Part shown: piece by piece, positions 44,319-52,647 of the stretch
How the letters are laid out: the number at the start of each line of letters is the position of its first letter
Numbering within the stretch: position 1 is the stretch's first letter
DNA from: Acinetobacter oleivorans DR1
Lineage (GTDB): Bacteria > Pseudomonadota > Gammaproteobacteria > Pseudomonadales > Moraxellaceae
Length of the DNA: 64,000 nt
NCBI RefSeq assembly: GCF_000196795.1
Contig: NC_014259.1
Location: 3,224,001-3,288,000 of the forward strand
Reading direction: 5' to 3'
The notes under the pieces: generated by a model
The model's input: only the letters and a program-made list of their open reading frames with translations
The model's database searches: none
What the model was told of the DNA's origin: nothing
Position numbers and translations under genes: made by a program

Positions 44319-45194
44319 TTAGAGACCTAGTTTTTCACGCCAAGTTGCTAGCAACGCTGTAGTGTCAGAATCATTTGGATGAAATTTTGGTCTTAAGAAA
44401 TCAAGTAACTCTGGAATTTGACGTGTCATAAAACCTTTACGACCATACATAAACTTAAGCATGTACTTCGTATCTTTCCACGTTAATTTATCATCAGTCT
44501 TGAGTAACTTAGCAGTAAAATAAGATTGAGTTGCAAAGATTAATGCCATTGCAATAATCAAAGCTGCTGAGCGCATAAAATAGGCTTTCGGACCTTGCCC
44601 ATACATGCTTGTGTACACATCAAATGCCACAGCTTTATGTTCATTTTCTTCAACTGCATGCCACATCCATAAATGATACATCGTGTCGTCTTGGAACATC
44701 GCTTGAATTTCAGGATTTTGTAAAAGTTCAGCTGCAATGGTAGACGTAAAATGTTCTAGCGCACATGTTCCCGTCAAATCAATCATTTCTTTAGTGTAGC
44801 CAAAAGGTTTCATTAATTTTGTTACAACAGCCGTACCCACTTTAATGACTTTTCCTGTTTGCTTTTCCATATGGCGAACATCATAACCATAAGCTTGCGC
44901 TGAAGCATTAAATGCTAAATGCTCTTTCGAATGCATCGCTTCTTGACCAATAAATGCACTAATTTCTTTTTGAAGATCTGGATCAGCAAGCTTTAGATCA
45001 TTTCGAACAGCACGAGTACTATTTACAAAGAACTGCTCACCTTCTGGGAAAAGGGCCGATAATGCTGTCATAAAATGTGTCAATGCCGCATCATAGTTTG
45101 CCCAATAGCGTGGGACCTGAGTAAATTCAAAGTCCATACGACGCACAGGGAAACTAGCACCAGCACGATTGGAAATATTTACCTTAGCATTCAT
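44319..45194 (-). CDS. PF10118-type 'metal-dependent hydrolase', paralogue A
   Basis: A 291-residue protein of the family usually annotated predicted metal-dependent hydrolase. The ligand pattern reads like a di-iron ferritin-like bundle: E53, E85xxH88 (GQEAMHSKEH), E147/H148 (CALEHF) and E183xxH186 (VEENEHK). A hydrophobic stretch at about 205-232 may be a membrane anchor. It is strongly similar to the upstream neighbour (45435-46316), including a shared N-terminus (MNAKVN.SNRAGASFPVRRM) and promoter. GGAG precedes the ATG. The reaction is not known; hydrolase is inherited wording. Confidence 0.8.
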   Translation of the reverse strand: MNAKVNISNRAGASFPVRRMDFEFTQVPRYWANYDAALTHFMTALSALFPEGEQFFVNSTRAVRNDLKLADPDLQKEISAFIGQEAMHSKEHLAFNASAQAYGYDVRHMEKQTGKVIKVGTAVVTKLMKPFGYTKEMIDLTGTCALEHFTSTIAAELLQNPEIQAMFQDDTMYHLWMWHAVEENEHKAVAFDVYTSMYGQGPKAYFMRSAALIIAMALIFATQSYFTAKLLKTDDKLTWKDTKYMLKFMYGRKGFMTRQIPELLDFLRPKFHPNDSDTTALLATWREKLGL

Positions 45195-45259
45195 CTCAGA
45201 CTCCTTTTAAGTGAATAGCTAATTCACATATAACTTTATTTATTTTCTTAATATTTATA

Positions 45260-45320
45260 ATCATACGTCTTTCGATGTACCAATTAAGTGCAGATGAGGA
45301 CAGAGAAATATCAGATGAGG
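45260..45320 (-). promoter_or_regulatory. Promoter of paralogue A with a 21-bp-spaced direct repeat
   Basis: On the minus strand: -10 TATGAT (45265-45260), 16-bp spacer, -35 TTAATT (45287-45282). Upstream lie two copies of CCTCATCTG (45299-45291 and 45320-45312), 21 bp apart, the nearer ending 3 bp before the -35. The poor -35 plus adjacent two-turn direct repeats suits an activator such as an AraC-family protein. The layout is identical at paralogue B. Confidence 0.6.
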
Positions 45321-45391
45321 TCATTAATAACCCCATAAAGGTGCATAGACTTACTTATACTTATGGTTAGCAAATAATACTTAAAAAGAAA

Positions 45392-45414
45392 AAAGGGCTA
45401 CTCATGAGCCCTTT
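45392..45414 (-). terminator. Terminator of the second PF10118 paralogue
   Basis: AAAGGGCT and AGCCCTTT form a stem with a 7-nt loop, with a TTTTTCTTTTT tract on the minus strand. Confidence 0.75.
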
Positions 45415-45434
45415 CAAATCAACATAGATTTAAA

Positions 45435-46316
45435 TTACAAACCTAATTTTGCTTTCCATGTTTTCAATAGACTAACTGTATCTAAATCATTTGGATGAAA
45501 ACCAGGTTTAAAATAAGCTAGCATTTCTTTAGCCATACCACTAATAATACCTTTAGATGGGCTATATCCATATTTATAAATTACTGATAGCTCAGTTAAA
45601 TTCAACTTATTGTCTTGTTTTAATAAACGAAGTACAAAAGATGATTGAATCAAAAAGATTAAAGTCATCGCAAATACTAGTGAACTCGTACGTAAAGCAT
45701 AAGCTTTTACACCTTTGCCAAATACACCTTCGTACACGTCAAAAGCTACGGCTTTATGCTCATTTTCTTCGATAGCATGCCAATACCACATCGTTGACAT
45801 CGTCTCATCTGTCATCAACTCTTGAATATGGTTATTAACTAATAACTGTGAAGCGATAGTAGCCGTAAAATGTTCAAGTGCTGTTGTAGCGGTCAGGTCA
45901 ACCATTTCTTTGGTCATACCGAAAGGTTTAACAATTTTTACAAAAGCTTTAATTGCTGTTTGAATCGCCGTGTCAGTAAACTTCTCTAATGTTTCTACAT
46001 CGTGACCAAACTTTTGAGCAGAAGCATTAAAATTTACATGCTCTTGAGTATGCATTGCTTCTTGCCCAATGAAGGCACTAATCTCTTTTTGCAATGCTTC
46101 ATCATCTTTAATAGATGGGTGATAACGTACAGCACGTACACTATCTATGAAGAATTTCTCACCTGCCGGAAACAAAGCCGACAATGCTGTCATAAAGTGT
46201 GTGAGTCCAGCAGAACCATTCATCCAATATTCTGGTACATCATTAAAGTCAAAGTTCATACGACGTACAGGAAAGCTTGCTCCTGCGCGATTCGTAATAT
46301 TCACTTTAGCATTCAT
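45435..46316 (-). CDS. PF10118-type 'metal-dependent hydrolase', paralogue B
   Basis: A 293-residue tandem paralogue. The same ligand set is present: E in FPAGEKFF, ExxH in GQEAMHTQEH, EH in TALEHF and ExxH in IEENEHK, followed by a hydrophobic helix (SLVFAMTLIFLIQSSFVLRLL). ATG at 46316 is used; the TTG at 46322 is less likely. Each paralogue has its own promoter and terminator, so the whole transcription unit was duplicated. An AraC-type regulator often accompanies such genes but none is in the window. Confidence 0.8.
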   Translation of the reverse strand: MNAKVNITNRAGASFPVRRMNFDFNDVPEYWMNGSAGLTHFMTALSALFPAGEKFFIDSVRAVRYHPSIKDDEALQKEISAFIGQEAMHTQEHVNFNASAQKFGHDVETLEKFTDTAIQTAIKAFVKIVKPFGMTKEMVDLTATTALEHFTATIASQLLVNNHIQELMTDETMSTMWYWHAIEENEHKAVAFDVYEGVFGKGVKAYALRTSSLVFAMTLIFLIQSSFVLRLLKQDNKLNLTELSVIYKYGYSPSKGIISGMAKEMLAYFKPGFHPNDLDTVSLLKTWKAKLGL

Positions 46317-46380
46317 ACCCAAAGCTCCTTATTAAGTAATCCAAATTACTCAAACTTTATTGTTCGTTTTCTTGATTCTT

Positions 46381-46441
46381 ATCATACAAATTTCATAAAA
46401 AGGATTAAGGGTAAATAAGGACATTGAAATATCAGTTAAGG
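46381..46441 (-). promoter_or_regulatory. Promoter of paralogue B with a 21-bp-spaced direct repeat
   Basis: On the minus strand: -10 TATGAT (46386-46381), 16-bp spacer, -35 TTAATC (46408-46403), repeats CCTTATTTA (46420-46412) and CCTTAACTG (46441-46433), 21 bp apart, with the same 3-bp gap to the -35 as at paralogue A. The block 46419-46444 matches 45298-45323 at 21 of 26 positions, while the sequence between is more diverged. Confidence 0.6.
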
Positions 46442-46476
46442 CCAGCTTTTATAATGATTGTTAGACAATTAAATAT

Positions 46477-46508
46477 AAAAAAAGCGCTCTAAAAAGAGCG
46501 CTTTTTTT
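46477..46508 (-). terminator. Terminator of the str operon
   Basis: AAAAAAAGCGCTCT and AGAGCGCTTTTTTT form a long perfect hairpin just past tuf. Confidence 0.9.
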
Positions 46509-46520
46509 CACTGAAAGTGA

Positions 46521-47711
46521 TTATGCAGTTACTTTCGCAACAACACCAGCACCTACAGTACGACCACCTTCACGGATCGCAAAACGTAGACCTGGGTCCA
46601 TTGCGATTGGGTGGATTAATTCTACTGACATTTCAACGTTGTCACCTGGCATAACCATTTCAACGCCGTCTTGTAATTGGATTGCGCCAGTTACGTCAGT
46701 TGTACGGAAGTAGAACTGTGGACGGTAACCGTTAAGGAATGGAGTATGACGACCACCTTCTTCTTTAGAAAGTACGTATACTTCTGCATCGAATTTAGTG
46801 TGCGGCTTGATTGTACCTGGTTTAGCAAGTACTTGACCACGTTGTACGTCTTCACGCTTAGTACCACGTAAAAGAACACCACAGTTCTCGCCCGCACGAC
46901 CTTCGTCAAGAAGTTTACGGAACATTTCTACGCCAGTTACAGTTGTTTTAACTGTATCTTTAATACCAACGATCTCTACTTCTTCACCAACTTTAACGAT
47001 ACCAGCTTCTACACGGCCTGTTACTACAGTACCACGACCAGAAATTGAGAATACGTCTTCGATTGGCATTAAGAATGCTTTATCGATAGCACGTTCTGGT
47101 TCTGGAATGTAAGAGTCAAGCGCTTCAACAAGAGCAAGAACTGAAGACTCGCCATATTGACCAGCATCACCGTTAAGAGCAGCAAGAGCTGAACCACGGA
47201 TAACAGGAGTGTCATCACCTGGGAAGTCATAAGTAGAAAGAAGTTCACGAACTTCCATTTCTACTAATTCAAGTAATTCTTCATCATCAACAAGGTCACA
47301 CTTGTTTAAGAATACGATGATGTAAGGTACACCAACCTGACGAGAAAGAAGGATGTGTTCACGAGTTTGTGGCATTGGACCATCAGTCGCAGCACATACA
47401 AGGATCGCGCCGTCCATCTGAGCAGCACCAGTAATCATGTTTTTAACATAATCGGCGTGGCCCGGGCAGTCTACGTGAGCGTAGTGACGGATTGGAGAAT
47501 CGTATTCTACGTGTGAAGTATTAATTGTAATACCACGTGCTTTTTCTTCAGGTGCTGAGTCGATTTGTGAGTAATCTTTCGCTTCACCGCCGTAAGTTTT
47601 TGCACAAATAGTTGCAATCGCAGCAGTTAAAGTTGTTTTACCATGGTCAACGTGACCAATTGTGCCCACGTTTACGTGTGGCTTATTACGTTCAAACTTG
47701 GCTTTAGCCAT
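46521..47711 (-). CDS. tuf: Elongation factor Tu
   Basis: A 396-residue GTPase delivering aminoacyl-tRNA to the ribosome. G1 GHVDHGKT is at 19-26; DCPGHADYVKNM (G3) and NKCDLVDD (G4) follow, and domains 2 and 3 are complete. It is the last gene of the str operon. A second tuf copy is usual in Acinetobacter but is not in this window. Confidence 0.98.
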   Translation of the reverse strand: MAKAKFERNKPHVNVGTIGHVDHGKTTLTAAIATICAKTYGGEAKDYSQIDSAPEEKARGITINTSHVEYDSPIRHYAHVDCPGHADYVKNMITGAAQMDGAILVCAATDGPMPQTREHILLSRQVGVPYIIVFLNKCDLVDDEELLELVEMEVRELLSTYDFPGDDTPVIRGSALAALNGDAGQYGESSVLALVEALDSYIPEPERAIDKAFLMPIEDVFSISGRGTVVTGRVEAGIVKVGEEVEIVGIKDTVKTTVTGVEMFRKLLDEGRAGENCGVLLRGTKREDVQRGQVLAKPGTIKPHTKFDAEVYVLSKEEGGRHTPFLNGYRPQFYFRTTDVTGAIQLQDGVEMVMPGDNVEMSVELIHPIAMDPGLRFAIREGGRTVGAGVVAKVTA

Positions 47712-47732
47712 GATGATCTTCCTTTATAAACT

Positions 47733-47757
47733 GCTCATGCAGGGTCACTGCACGAGC
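47733..47757 (-). other. Hairpin in the fusA-tuf spacer
   Basis: GCTCATGCAG (47733-47742) and CTGCACGAGC (47748-47757) can form a 10-bp RNA stem (one G-U pair on the minus-strand transcript) with a 5-nt loop, about 20 nt upstream of the tuf ATG. It has no T run. It may affect tuf translation or mRNA processing. Confidence 0.45.
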
Positions 47758-47805
47758 GCTTGGTTTTTAACTAAGAATTAGTTTGGGCTTATAGTAATCG
47801 AAAGA

Positions 47806-49944
47806 TTACTCGTCGTCACCTTTTTTACCGCCAGTCTGGAACTTAGCGATGATGCCTTCAGCCACGTTACGTGGAGTTTCAGCGTATTTAGCGAATTCCA
47901 TAGAATAAGTCGCACGACCTTGAGACATAGAACGCATTTGAGTCGCGTAACCAAACATCTCAGCCAATGGAACTTCTGCTTTAATTGCTTTAGTTCCACC
48001 AGGAAGATCATCCATACCTTGAACCATACCACGACGACGGTTTAAGTCACCCATGATATCGCCCATGTAGTCTTCTGGAGTTTCTACTTCAACTTTCATG
48101 ATTGGTTCAAGAAGGATAGGATCAGCTTTCATGAAACCGTCACGGAAAGCGTATGAACCAGCCATTTTGAACGACAATTCATCAGAGTCGACATCATGGT
48201 AAGAACCATCGAATAATGTCGCTTTGATACCCACAACAGGGTAACCAGCTAATACACCATTCTTCATACGTTCTTGAATACCTTTGTCAACTGCGCCAAA
48301 GAATTCTTTAGGTACTACACCACCAACAACTTCTTCAACGAATTGGTATTCTTTACCAGCTTCTTCAACATCAAGCGGTTCAAGACGTACATATACGTGA
48401 CCAAACTTACCTTTACCACCAGTTTGACGTACGAACTTACCTTCTTGTTCAACAGACTTTTTGATCGTTTCACGGTAAGCAACCATTGGTTTACCAATGT
48501 TCGCTTCAACACCGAATTCACGCTTCATACGGTCAACGATGATGTCAAGGTGAAGCTCACCCATACCAGCAATAATTGTTTGACCAGATTCTTCGTCTGT
48601 ACGAACGCGGAACGATGGATCTTCTTTAGCCAAACGACCTAAAGCGATAGACATTTTTTCTTGGTCTGCTTTAGTTTTTGGTTCAACAGCCAATGAAATT
48701 ACTGGCTCTGGGAATTCCATACGTTCAAGAGTAATGATGTTTTTCTCATCACATAATGTATCACCAGTAGTAACGTCTTTAAGACCTACACACGCTGCGA
48801 TATCACCTGCACGGATTTCATCAAGATCTTGACGTTCGTTCGCATGCATTTGCACGATACGACCGATACGTTCACGCTTAGATTTAACTGGGTTATAAAC
48901 CGGATCACCTTGTTTAAGAACACCAGAGTAAACACGTACGAATGTTAAGTTACCTACGAATTTGTCGTTCATGATTTTGAACGCAAGTGCAGAGAACGGA
49001 GCTTCGTCAGATGCTTCACGAGACGCTTTAGTTTCGTCTTTGTCGTCAAGGATACCTTCGATCGCTTTAACTTCTGTAGGTGATGGTAAGAATTCAATTA
49101 CAGCATCCAACATACGTTGAACACCTTTGTTTTTGAACGCTGAACCACAAAGCATTACTTGAATTTCAGAAGCTAATGTACGAGCACGTAAACCTGCAAT
49201 GATCTCTTCTTTAGAAAGATCACCTTCTTCAAGGTACTTGTCCATTAATTCTTCAGAAGCTTCAGCCGCAGCTTCAACCATTTTTGTACGCCATTCGTTA
49301 GACGTATCAACTAGGTCAGCTGGGATATCAGCATATTCAAACTTCATACCTTGAGATGCTTCATCCCAGATAATCGCTTTCATTTCGATAAGGTCAACAA
49401 CACCTTGGAACGTATCTTCAGCACCAATTGGCACAACGATAGGAACAGGATTACCACCTAAACGAGTTTTAACTTGCTCAACAGCACGGAAGAAGTTTGC
49501 ACCAGTACGGTCCATCTTGTTCACGAATGCTAAACGAGGCACTTTATATTTGTTCGCTTGACGCCATACAGTTTCAGACTGAGGTTGTACACCACCTACA
49601 GCACAGTAAACCATGCACGCACCGTCAAGAACACGCATAGAACGTTCAACTTCGATTGTGAAGTCTACGTGTCCCGGGGTGTCAATTACGTTGATACGGT
49701 GTTGTTCGAATTGGTTACCCATACCAGACCAGAAACAAGTTGTAGCAGCAGAGGTAATTGTAATACCACGCTCTTGCTCTTGTTCCATCCAGTCCATTGT
49801 TGCTGCACCGTCGTGTACTTCACCAATTTTGTGAGATACACCTGTGTAGAACAAAATACGTTCAGTTGTAGTTGTTTTACCTGCGTCAATGTGCGCAGAA
49901 ATACCGATGTTACGGTAACGAGTAATTGGGGTTTGGCGAGCCAT
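47806..49944 (-). CDS. fusA: Elongation factor G
   Basis: A 712-residue translocase GTPase. It starts MARQTPITRYRNIGISAHIDAGKTT; the longer in-frame start at 49989 is in the leader and is not used. DTPGHVDFTIEVERS (G3) and NKMDRTG (G4) are present, and all five domains run to FAKYAETPRNVAEGI. It is preceded by a 177-nt spacer that contains a short ORF and pairing elements. Confidence 0.98.
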   Translation of the reverse strand: MARQTPITRYRNIGISAHIDAGKTTTTERILFYTGVSHKIGEVHDGAATMDWMEQEQERGITITSAATTCFWSGMGNQFEQHRINVIDTPGHVDFTIEVERSMRVLDGACMVYCAVGGVQPQSETVWRQANKYKVPRLAFVNKMDRTGANFFRAVEQVKTRLGGNPVPIVVPIGAEDTFQGVVDLIEMKAIIWDEASQGMKFEYADIPADLVDTSNEWRTKMVEAAAEASEELMDKYLEEGDLSKEEIIAGLRARTLASEIQVMLCGSAFKNKGVQRMLDAVIEFLPSPTEVKAIEGILDDKDETKASREASDEAPFSALAFKIMNDKFVGNLTFVRVYSGVLKQGDPVYNPVKSKRERIGRIVQMHANERQDLDEIRAGDIAACVGLKDVTTGDTLCDEKNIITLERMEFPEPVISLAVEPKTKADQEKMSIALGRLAKEDPSFRVRTDEESGQTIIAGMGELHLDIIVDRMKREFGVEANIGKPMVAYRETIKKSVEQEGKFVRQTGGKGKFGHVYVRLEPLDVEEAGKEYQFVEEVVGGVVPKEFFGAVDKGIQERMKNGVLAGYPVVGIKATLFDGSYHDVDSDELSFKMAGSYAFRDGFMKADPILLEPIMKVEVETPEDYMGDIMGDLNRRRGMVQGMDDLPGGTKAIKAEVPLAEMFGYATQMRSMSQGRATYSMEFAKYAETPRNVAEGIIAKFQTGGKKGDDE

Positions 49945-50024
49945 GATGTCTACATTCCTAAATGTTATATTTAAAACAGGACGCACCAATTAAATTGATG
50001 CGCGCGAATATCCAAACAGGCAAC

Positions 50025-50087
50025 TTAAATACCTGCAAAGCTCCCACTTTGATAAAGAGCAATGTTGAATCGAGCTGCTGTACGCAT
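50025..50087 (-). CDS. Candidate 20-codon leader ORF between rpsG and fusA
   Basis: ATG at 50087 is preceded by AGGAG with a 7-nt spacing (50099-50095), a better ribosome binding site than that of fusA, and runs 20 codons to TAA at 50025. It begins MRTAARFNIALYQ and ends SFAGI. It starts 34 nt after the rpsG stop and ends 80 nt before the fusA ATG. It is flanked by complementary 8-mers (50014-50021 and 50107-50114), and another hairpin follows it. It could be a translated leader that tunes fusA, or a chance ORF; translation is not shown. Confidence 0.4.
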   Translation of the reverse strand: MRTAARFNIALYQSGSFAGI

Positions 50088-50121
50088 GAATATTCTCCTG
50101 AATAAGGCCTGTTTTATCCGC

Positions 50122-50592
50122 TTAGAAACGGTAGTGAGAGAAGGCTTTGTTAGCTTCAGCCATACGGTGCACATCTTCACGTTTTTTGATTGCTGCACCT
50201 TTACCTTCAGCTGCATCAAGCAACTCACCAGCAAGACGTAAAGCCATCGTTTTTTCAGAACGCTTAGCAGCAGCATCTACTAACCAACGCATAGCTAAGG
50301 CAGTACGACGGGATGGGCGTACTTCCATAGGTACTTGATAAGTAGCACCACCAACACGGCGTGCTTTTACTTCAACCATAGGACGAACTTTTTCAAGAGT
50401 AGTCTCGAAAAATTCAACTGGGTCTACTTTGTTTTTTTCTTGAACACGTTCTAAAGCACCGTAAACGATACCTTCAGCAACAGATTTTTTACCATCTTGC
50501 ATTACGTGGTTCATGAATTTAGCGATTGTTTGGCTGCTAAATTTTGGATCTGGAAGGATCTCACGAGCAGCGACTACGCGACGTCTTGGCAT
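50122..50592 (-). CDS. rpsG: 30S ribosomal protein S7
   Basis: A 156-residue primary 16S rRNA-binding protein of the small subunit (MPRRRVVAAREILPDPKF, VGGATYQVPMEVRPSRRTALAMRWLV). It is the second gene of the str operon. In E. coli S7 represses the operon by binding the intercistronic region; here the rpsL-rpsG spacer is 160 nt and contains a 9-bp inverted repeat. Confidence 0.98.
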   Translation of the reverse strand: MPRRRVVAAREILPDPKFSSQTIAKFMNHVMQDGKKSVAEGIVYGALERVQEKNKVDPVEFFETTLEKVRPMVEVKARRVGGATYQVPMEVRPSRRTALAMRWLVDAAAKRSEKTMALRLAGELLDAAEGKGAAIKKREDVHRMAEANKAFSHYRF

Positions 50593-50610
50593 TTTAATAC
50601 ACCTAATAAT

Positions 50611-50651
50611 ATGACACTTCAGGATAATCCAGCAGTTTGTACAAGTGTCAT
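50611..50651 (-). other. Hairpin in the rpsL-rpsG spacer, candidate S7 autoregulation site
   Basis: ATGACACTT (50611-50619) and AAGTGTCAT (50643-50651) are perfectly complementary with a 23-nt loop, starting about 19 nt upstream of the rpsG ATG. By analogy with E. coli, where S7 binds this intercistronic region, it may regulate rpsG. The analogy is positional only. Confidence 0.4.
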
Positions 50652-50752
50652 GTACACGACGCTGGCCTTACTATACGTCGCTTGAATTACAAATCTATGA
50701 AGAATTCAAACAAGCGAAACGCTAAAGGGCTTATTGGACTAGTTTCCTAGAA

Positions 50753-51127
50753 TTACTTCTTAGGACGCTTAGTACCGTATTTAGAACGTGATTGATTACG
50801 ATCTTTAACACCAGCACAGTCTAATGAACCACGAACGGTATGGTAACGTACACCTGGTAAGTCTTTAACACGACCACCACGGATAAGAACAACACTGTGC
50901 TCTTGTAGGTTATGACCTTCACCACCGATGTAGCTAGATACTTCAAAACCTGAAGTTAAGCGAACACGGCAAACCTTACGCATAGCTGAGTTAGGTTTTT
51001 TAGGTGTAGTTGTATAAACACGTGTACAAACACCACGACGTTGTGGACAAGCCTTCAACGCAGGAACTTTGGATTTTTCAACCAAAGTCGTACGACCCTT
51101 ACGGATCAACTGATTCGTTGTTGCCAT
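50753..51127 (-). CDS. rpsL: 30S ribosomal protein S12
   Basis: A 124-residue decoding-centre protein. K43 (TPKKPNSA) and K88 (GGRVKDLPG) are both wild type, so no classical rpsL streptomycin-resistance change is present. It is the first gene of the str operon, with a GGGAG site 8 nt before the ATG and the promoter at 51190-51218. Confidence 0.98.
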   Translation of the reverse strand: MATTNQLIRKGRTTLVEKSKVPALKACPQRRGVCTRVYTTTPKKPNSAMRKVCRVRLTSGFEVSSYIGGEGHNLQEHSVVLIRGGRVKDLPGVRYHTVRGSLDCAGVKDRNQSRSKYGTKRPKK

Positions 51128-51153
51128 ATGGCAATTCTCCCGTTATTAAAAAA

Positions 51154-51182
51154 CCTTAAAAAGAAAATACCTCTTTTTAAGG
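51154..51182 (-). other. Terminator-like hairpin at the 5' end of the str operon leader
   Basis: CCTTAAAAAG (51154-51163) and CTTTTTAAGG (51173-51182) form a perfect 10-bp stem, 9-nt loop. On the transcript it begins at about +1 and is followed by TTTTTTAA, the shape of an intrinsic terminator but AT-rich. It could be an attenuator or a 5' stabilising hairpin. Confidence 0.5.
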
Positions 51183-51189
51183 GCACATA

Positions 51190-51218
51190 ATTGTAAGCTA
51201 AGATGCAAAAATGGTCAA
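51190..51218 (-). promoter_or_regulatory. Promoter of the str operon
   Basis: Minus strand: TTGACC (51218-51213), 17-bp spacer, TACAAT (51195-51190); the expected start is near 51183, giving a leader of about 55 nt. Confidence 0.75.
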
Positions 51219-51327
51219 CACGGCAATACTTACCAAATGTTGACCATATCAATCTTTGACAGGATAACTTACAAATCTAAATAGAGTTCAAATTTTATTT
51301 TTAAACCTCTTATTTGTAAGGGTATTG

Positions 51328-52647
51328 TTAAGAGTATTTTTTATCATTCAACTCCTCTTCATCTTCCTCAGGAGTTAAAGCCGGTTTTTGCTCAGTATGC
51401 TCATGTTCCTCTACATGTTTATCAGCAAGTTGCTCGATACCTTGGTGAACATTTTCCTGAATTTTTTCTTCACTCTTTTTACTTTCTGTAGGCTTTAAGA
51501 CAATAGATACTTTTGAAATGACATCATGGTTTTCTACTTTATGATGATGTGCAGCATGAATATTACCATCCTCACCCACATTTAAAAGACGAGGACTCGC
51601 CTTCTGGATGAGCGTTACTGCAGCATAATAGGCCTGTAACGGAGATAAATGCTCACTTGGATGCTCATTTAAATAATGTCTTGCAGCACCAAAAATGGCT
51701 TGTGCTTTATGACCAACATCTTCTTGTAATTTCCAACTATATACTGCGCTTAAAACAGCACCAGCAACTGGTGTAACTTTGCCAAATGCTGAAAGTTTAG
51801 GAATACGGTTTAACCAACCCCATTTAAACTCTCCATCTTCATCGACTAGCCAGTTCTTTAAAGTATCAAAATCGGTAGTTGAACCTAACACTTGCTGAAA
51901 TTGATGAATATCTTGCGTTTCCAACATATTTCGTAATGTTTTTAAAGCTATCAATAAAGTTTGCTTTTCAGCAATCAGACTAATATCAACTTCTTTAAAG
52001 ATAAACTCGACAACGTCTTGGTCTGTAACTTCCAGAAGTTCAAAACCATGTGATCTACCAGTCTGATAAATCGTTCTTAAAACCAGCACGAGTGAAACAG
52101 GAATATCTACAGCGGCGCCAACTACACCCGACACGCCTGTAATTGCACCTTGTACAGTTGCAATTAATTTATTTTGTTCGATAAGCGCCTGACTTAAACG
52201 CTGAGAACGGCCCGTATCTTTAGTGAGCTCAAATAAATCTTTAGCACCCGCTTCTTCTAGGATTTTTTCAGTTAAGGTGCTTTTTGAACTAAAGTCATTC
52301 AACCAATCAAATAAATAACCTGAGATTTTTTCATCCCAATCTGGGGAAAGAAATGTAGCCACACCATTTACTTTTGTAAAATGTCGCCCAAAGACCTGAC
52401 GAGTTACTTTCGGCAATTGTTCTCGCAGCATTTGTTGAGGACTTTCATATTGCTCAACTTCAAATGGGCTTTTTGTTCTCGATTTTCCTTCAACTGTTTT
52501 CCCAGTTGGAATTGGTTCAATTACCTTACTGACGTCACCTGATTGGTTCTGTTGCAAGATACTCAATCCTGTAGAACTGAGCTTTTTAGCCACTCCGAAG
52601 ACCTGAGAAAACAAATTGTCAGATTGATTATTATTAAATTTTGTCAT
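51328..52647 (-). CDS. EcsC-family protein
   Basis: A 439-residue protein with the EcsC core: VQGAITGVSGVVGAAVDIPVSLVLVLRTIYQTGRSHGF and VTPVAGAVLSAVYSWKLQEDVGHKAQAIFGAARHYL. It is named for B. subtilis EcsC but its biochemical role is unknown. The C-terminal roughly 70 residues are highly charged and His/Glu-rich (VEEHEHTEQ, TPEEDEEELNDKKYS). ATG at 52647 has GAGG 7 nt upstream. It is monocistronic. Confidence 0.82.
   Translation of the reverse strand: MTKFNNNQSDNLFSQVFGVAKKLSSTGLSILQQNQSGDVSKVIEPIPTGKTVEGKSRTKSPFEVEQYESPQQMLREQLPKVTRQVFGRHFTKVNGVATFLSPDWDEKISGYLFDWLNDFSSKSTLTEKILEEAGAKDLFELTKDTGRSQRLSQALIEQNKLIATVQGAITGVSGVVGAAVDIPVSLVLVLRTIYQTGRSHGFELLEVTDQDVVEFIFKEVDISLIAEKQTLLIALKTLRNMLETQDIHQFQQVLGSTTDFDTLKNWLVDEDGEFKWGWLNRIPKLSAFGKVTPVAGAVLSAVYSWKLQEDVGHKAQAIFGAARHYLNEHPSEHLSPLQAYYAAVTLIQKASPRLLNVGEDGNIHAAHHHKVENHDVISKVSIVLKPTESKKSEEKIQENVHQGIEQLADKHVEEHEHTEQKPALTPEEDEEELNDKKYS

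Noticed and set aside
46002..46418. 138-codon plus-strand ORF across the PF10118 paralogue B and its promoter
   Set aside because: It is antisense to a conserved gene and its start has no site.
48274..48642. Plus-strand ORFs antisense to fusA (also at 49558-49974)
   Set aside because: They are mirror frames of a highly conserved gene with strong codon bias; the repetitive Thr/Phe composition is typical of shadows.
50753..51127. Possible streptomycin resistance allele of rpsL
   Set aside because: Lys43 and Lys88 are both wild type.
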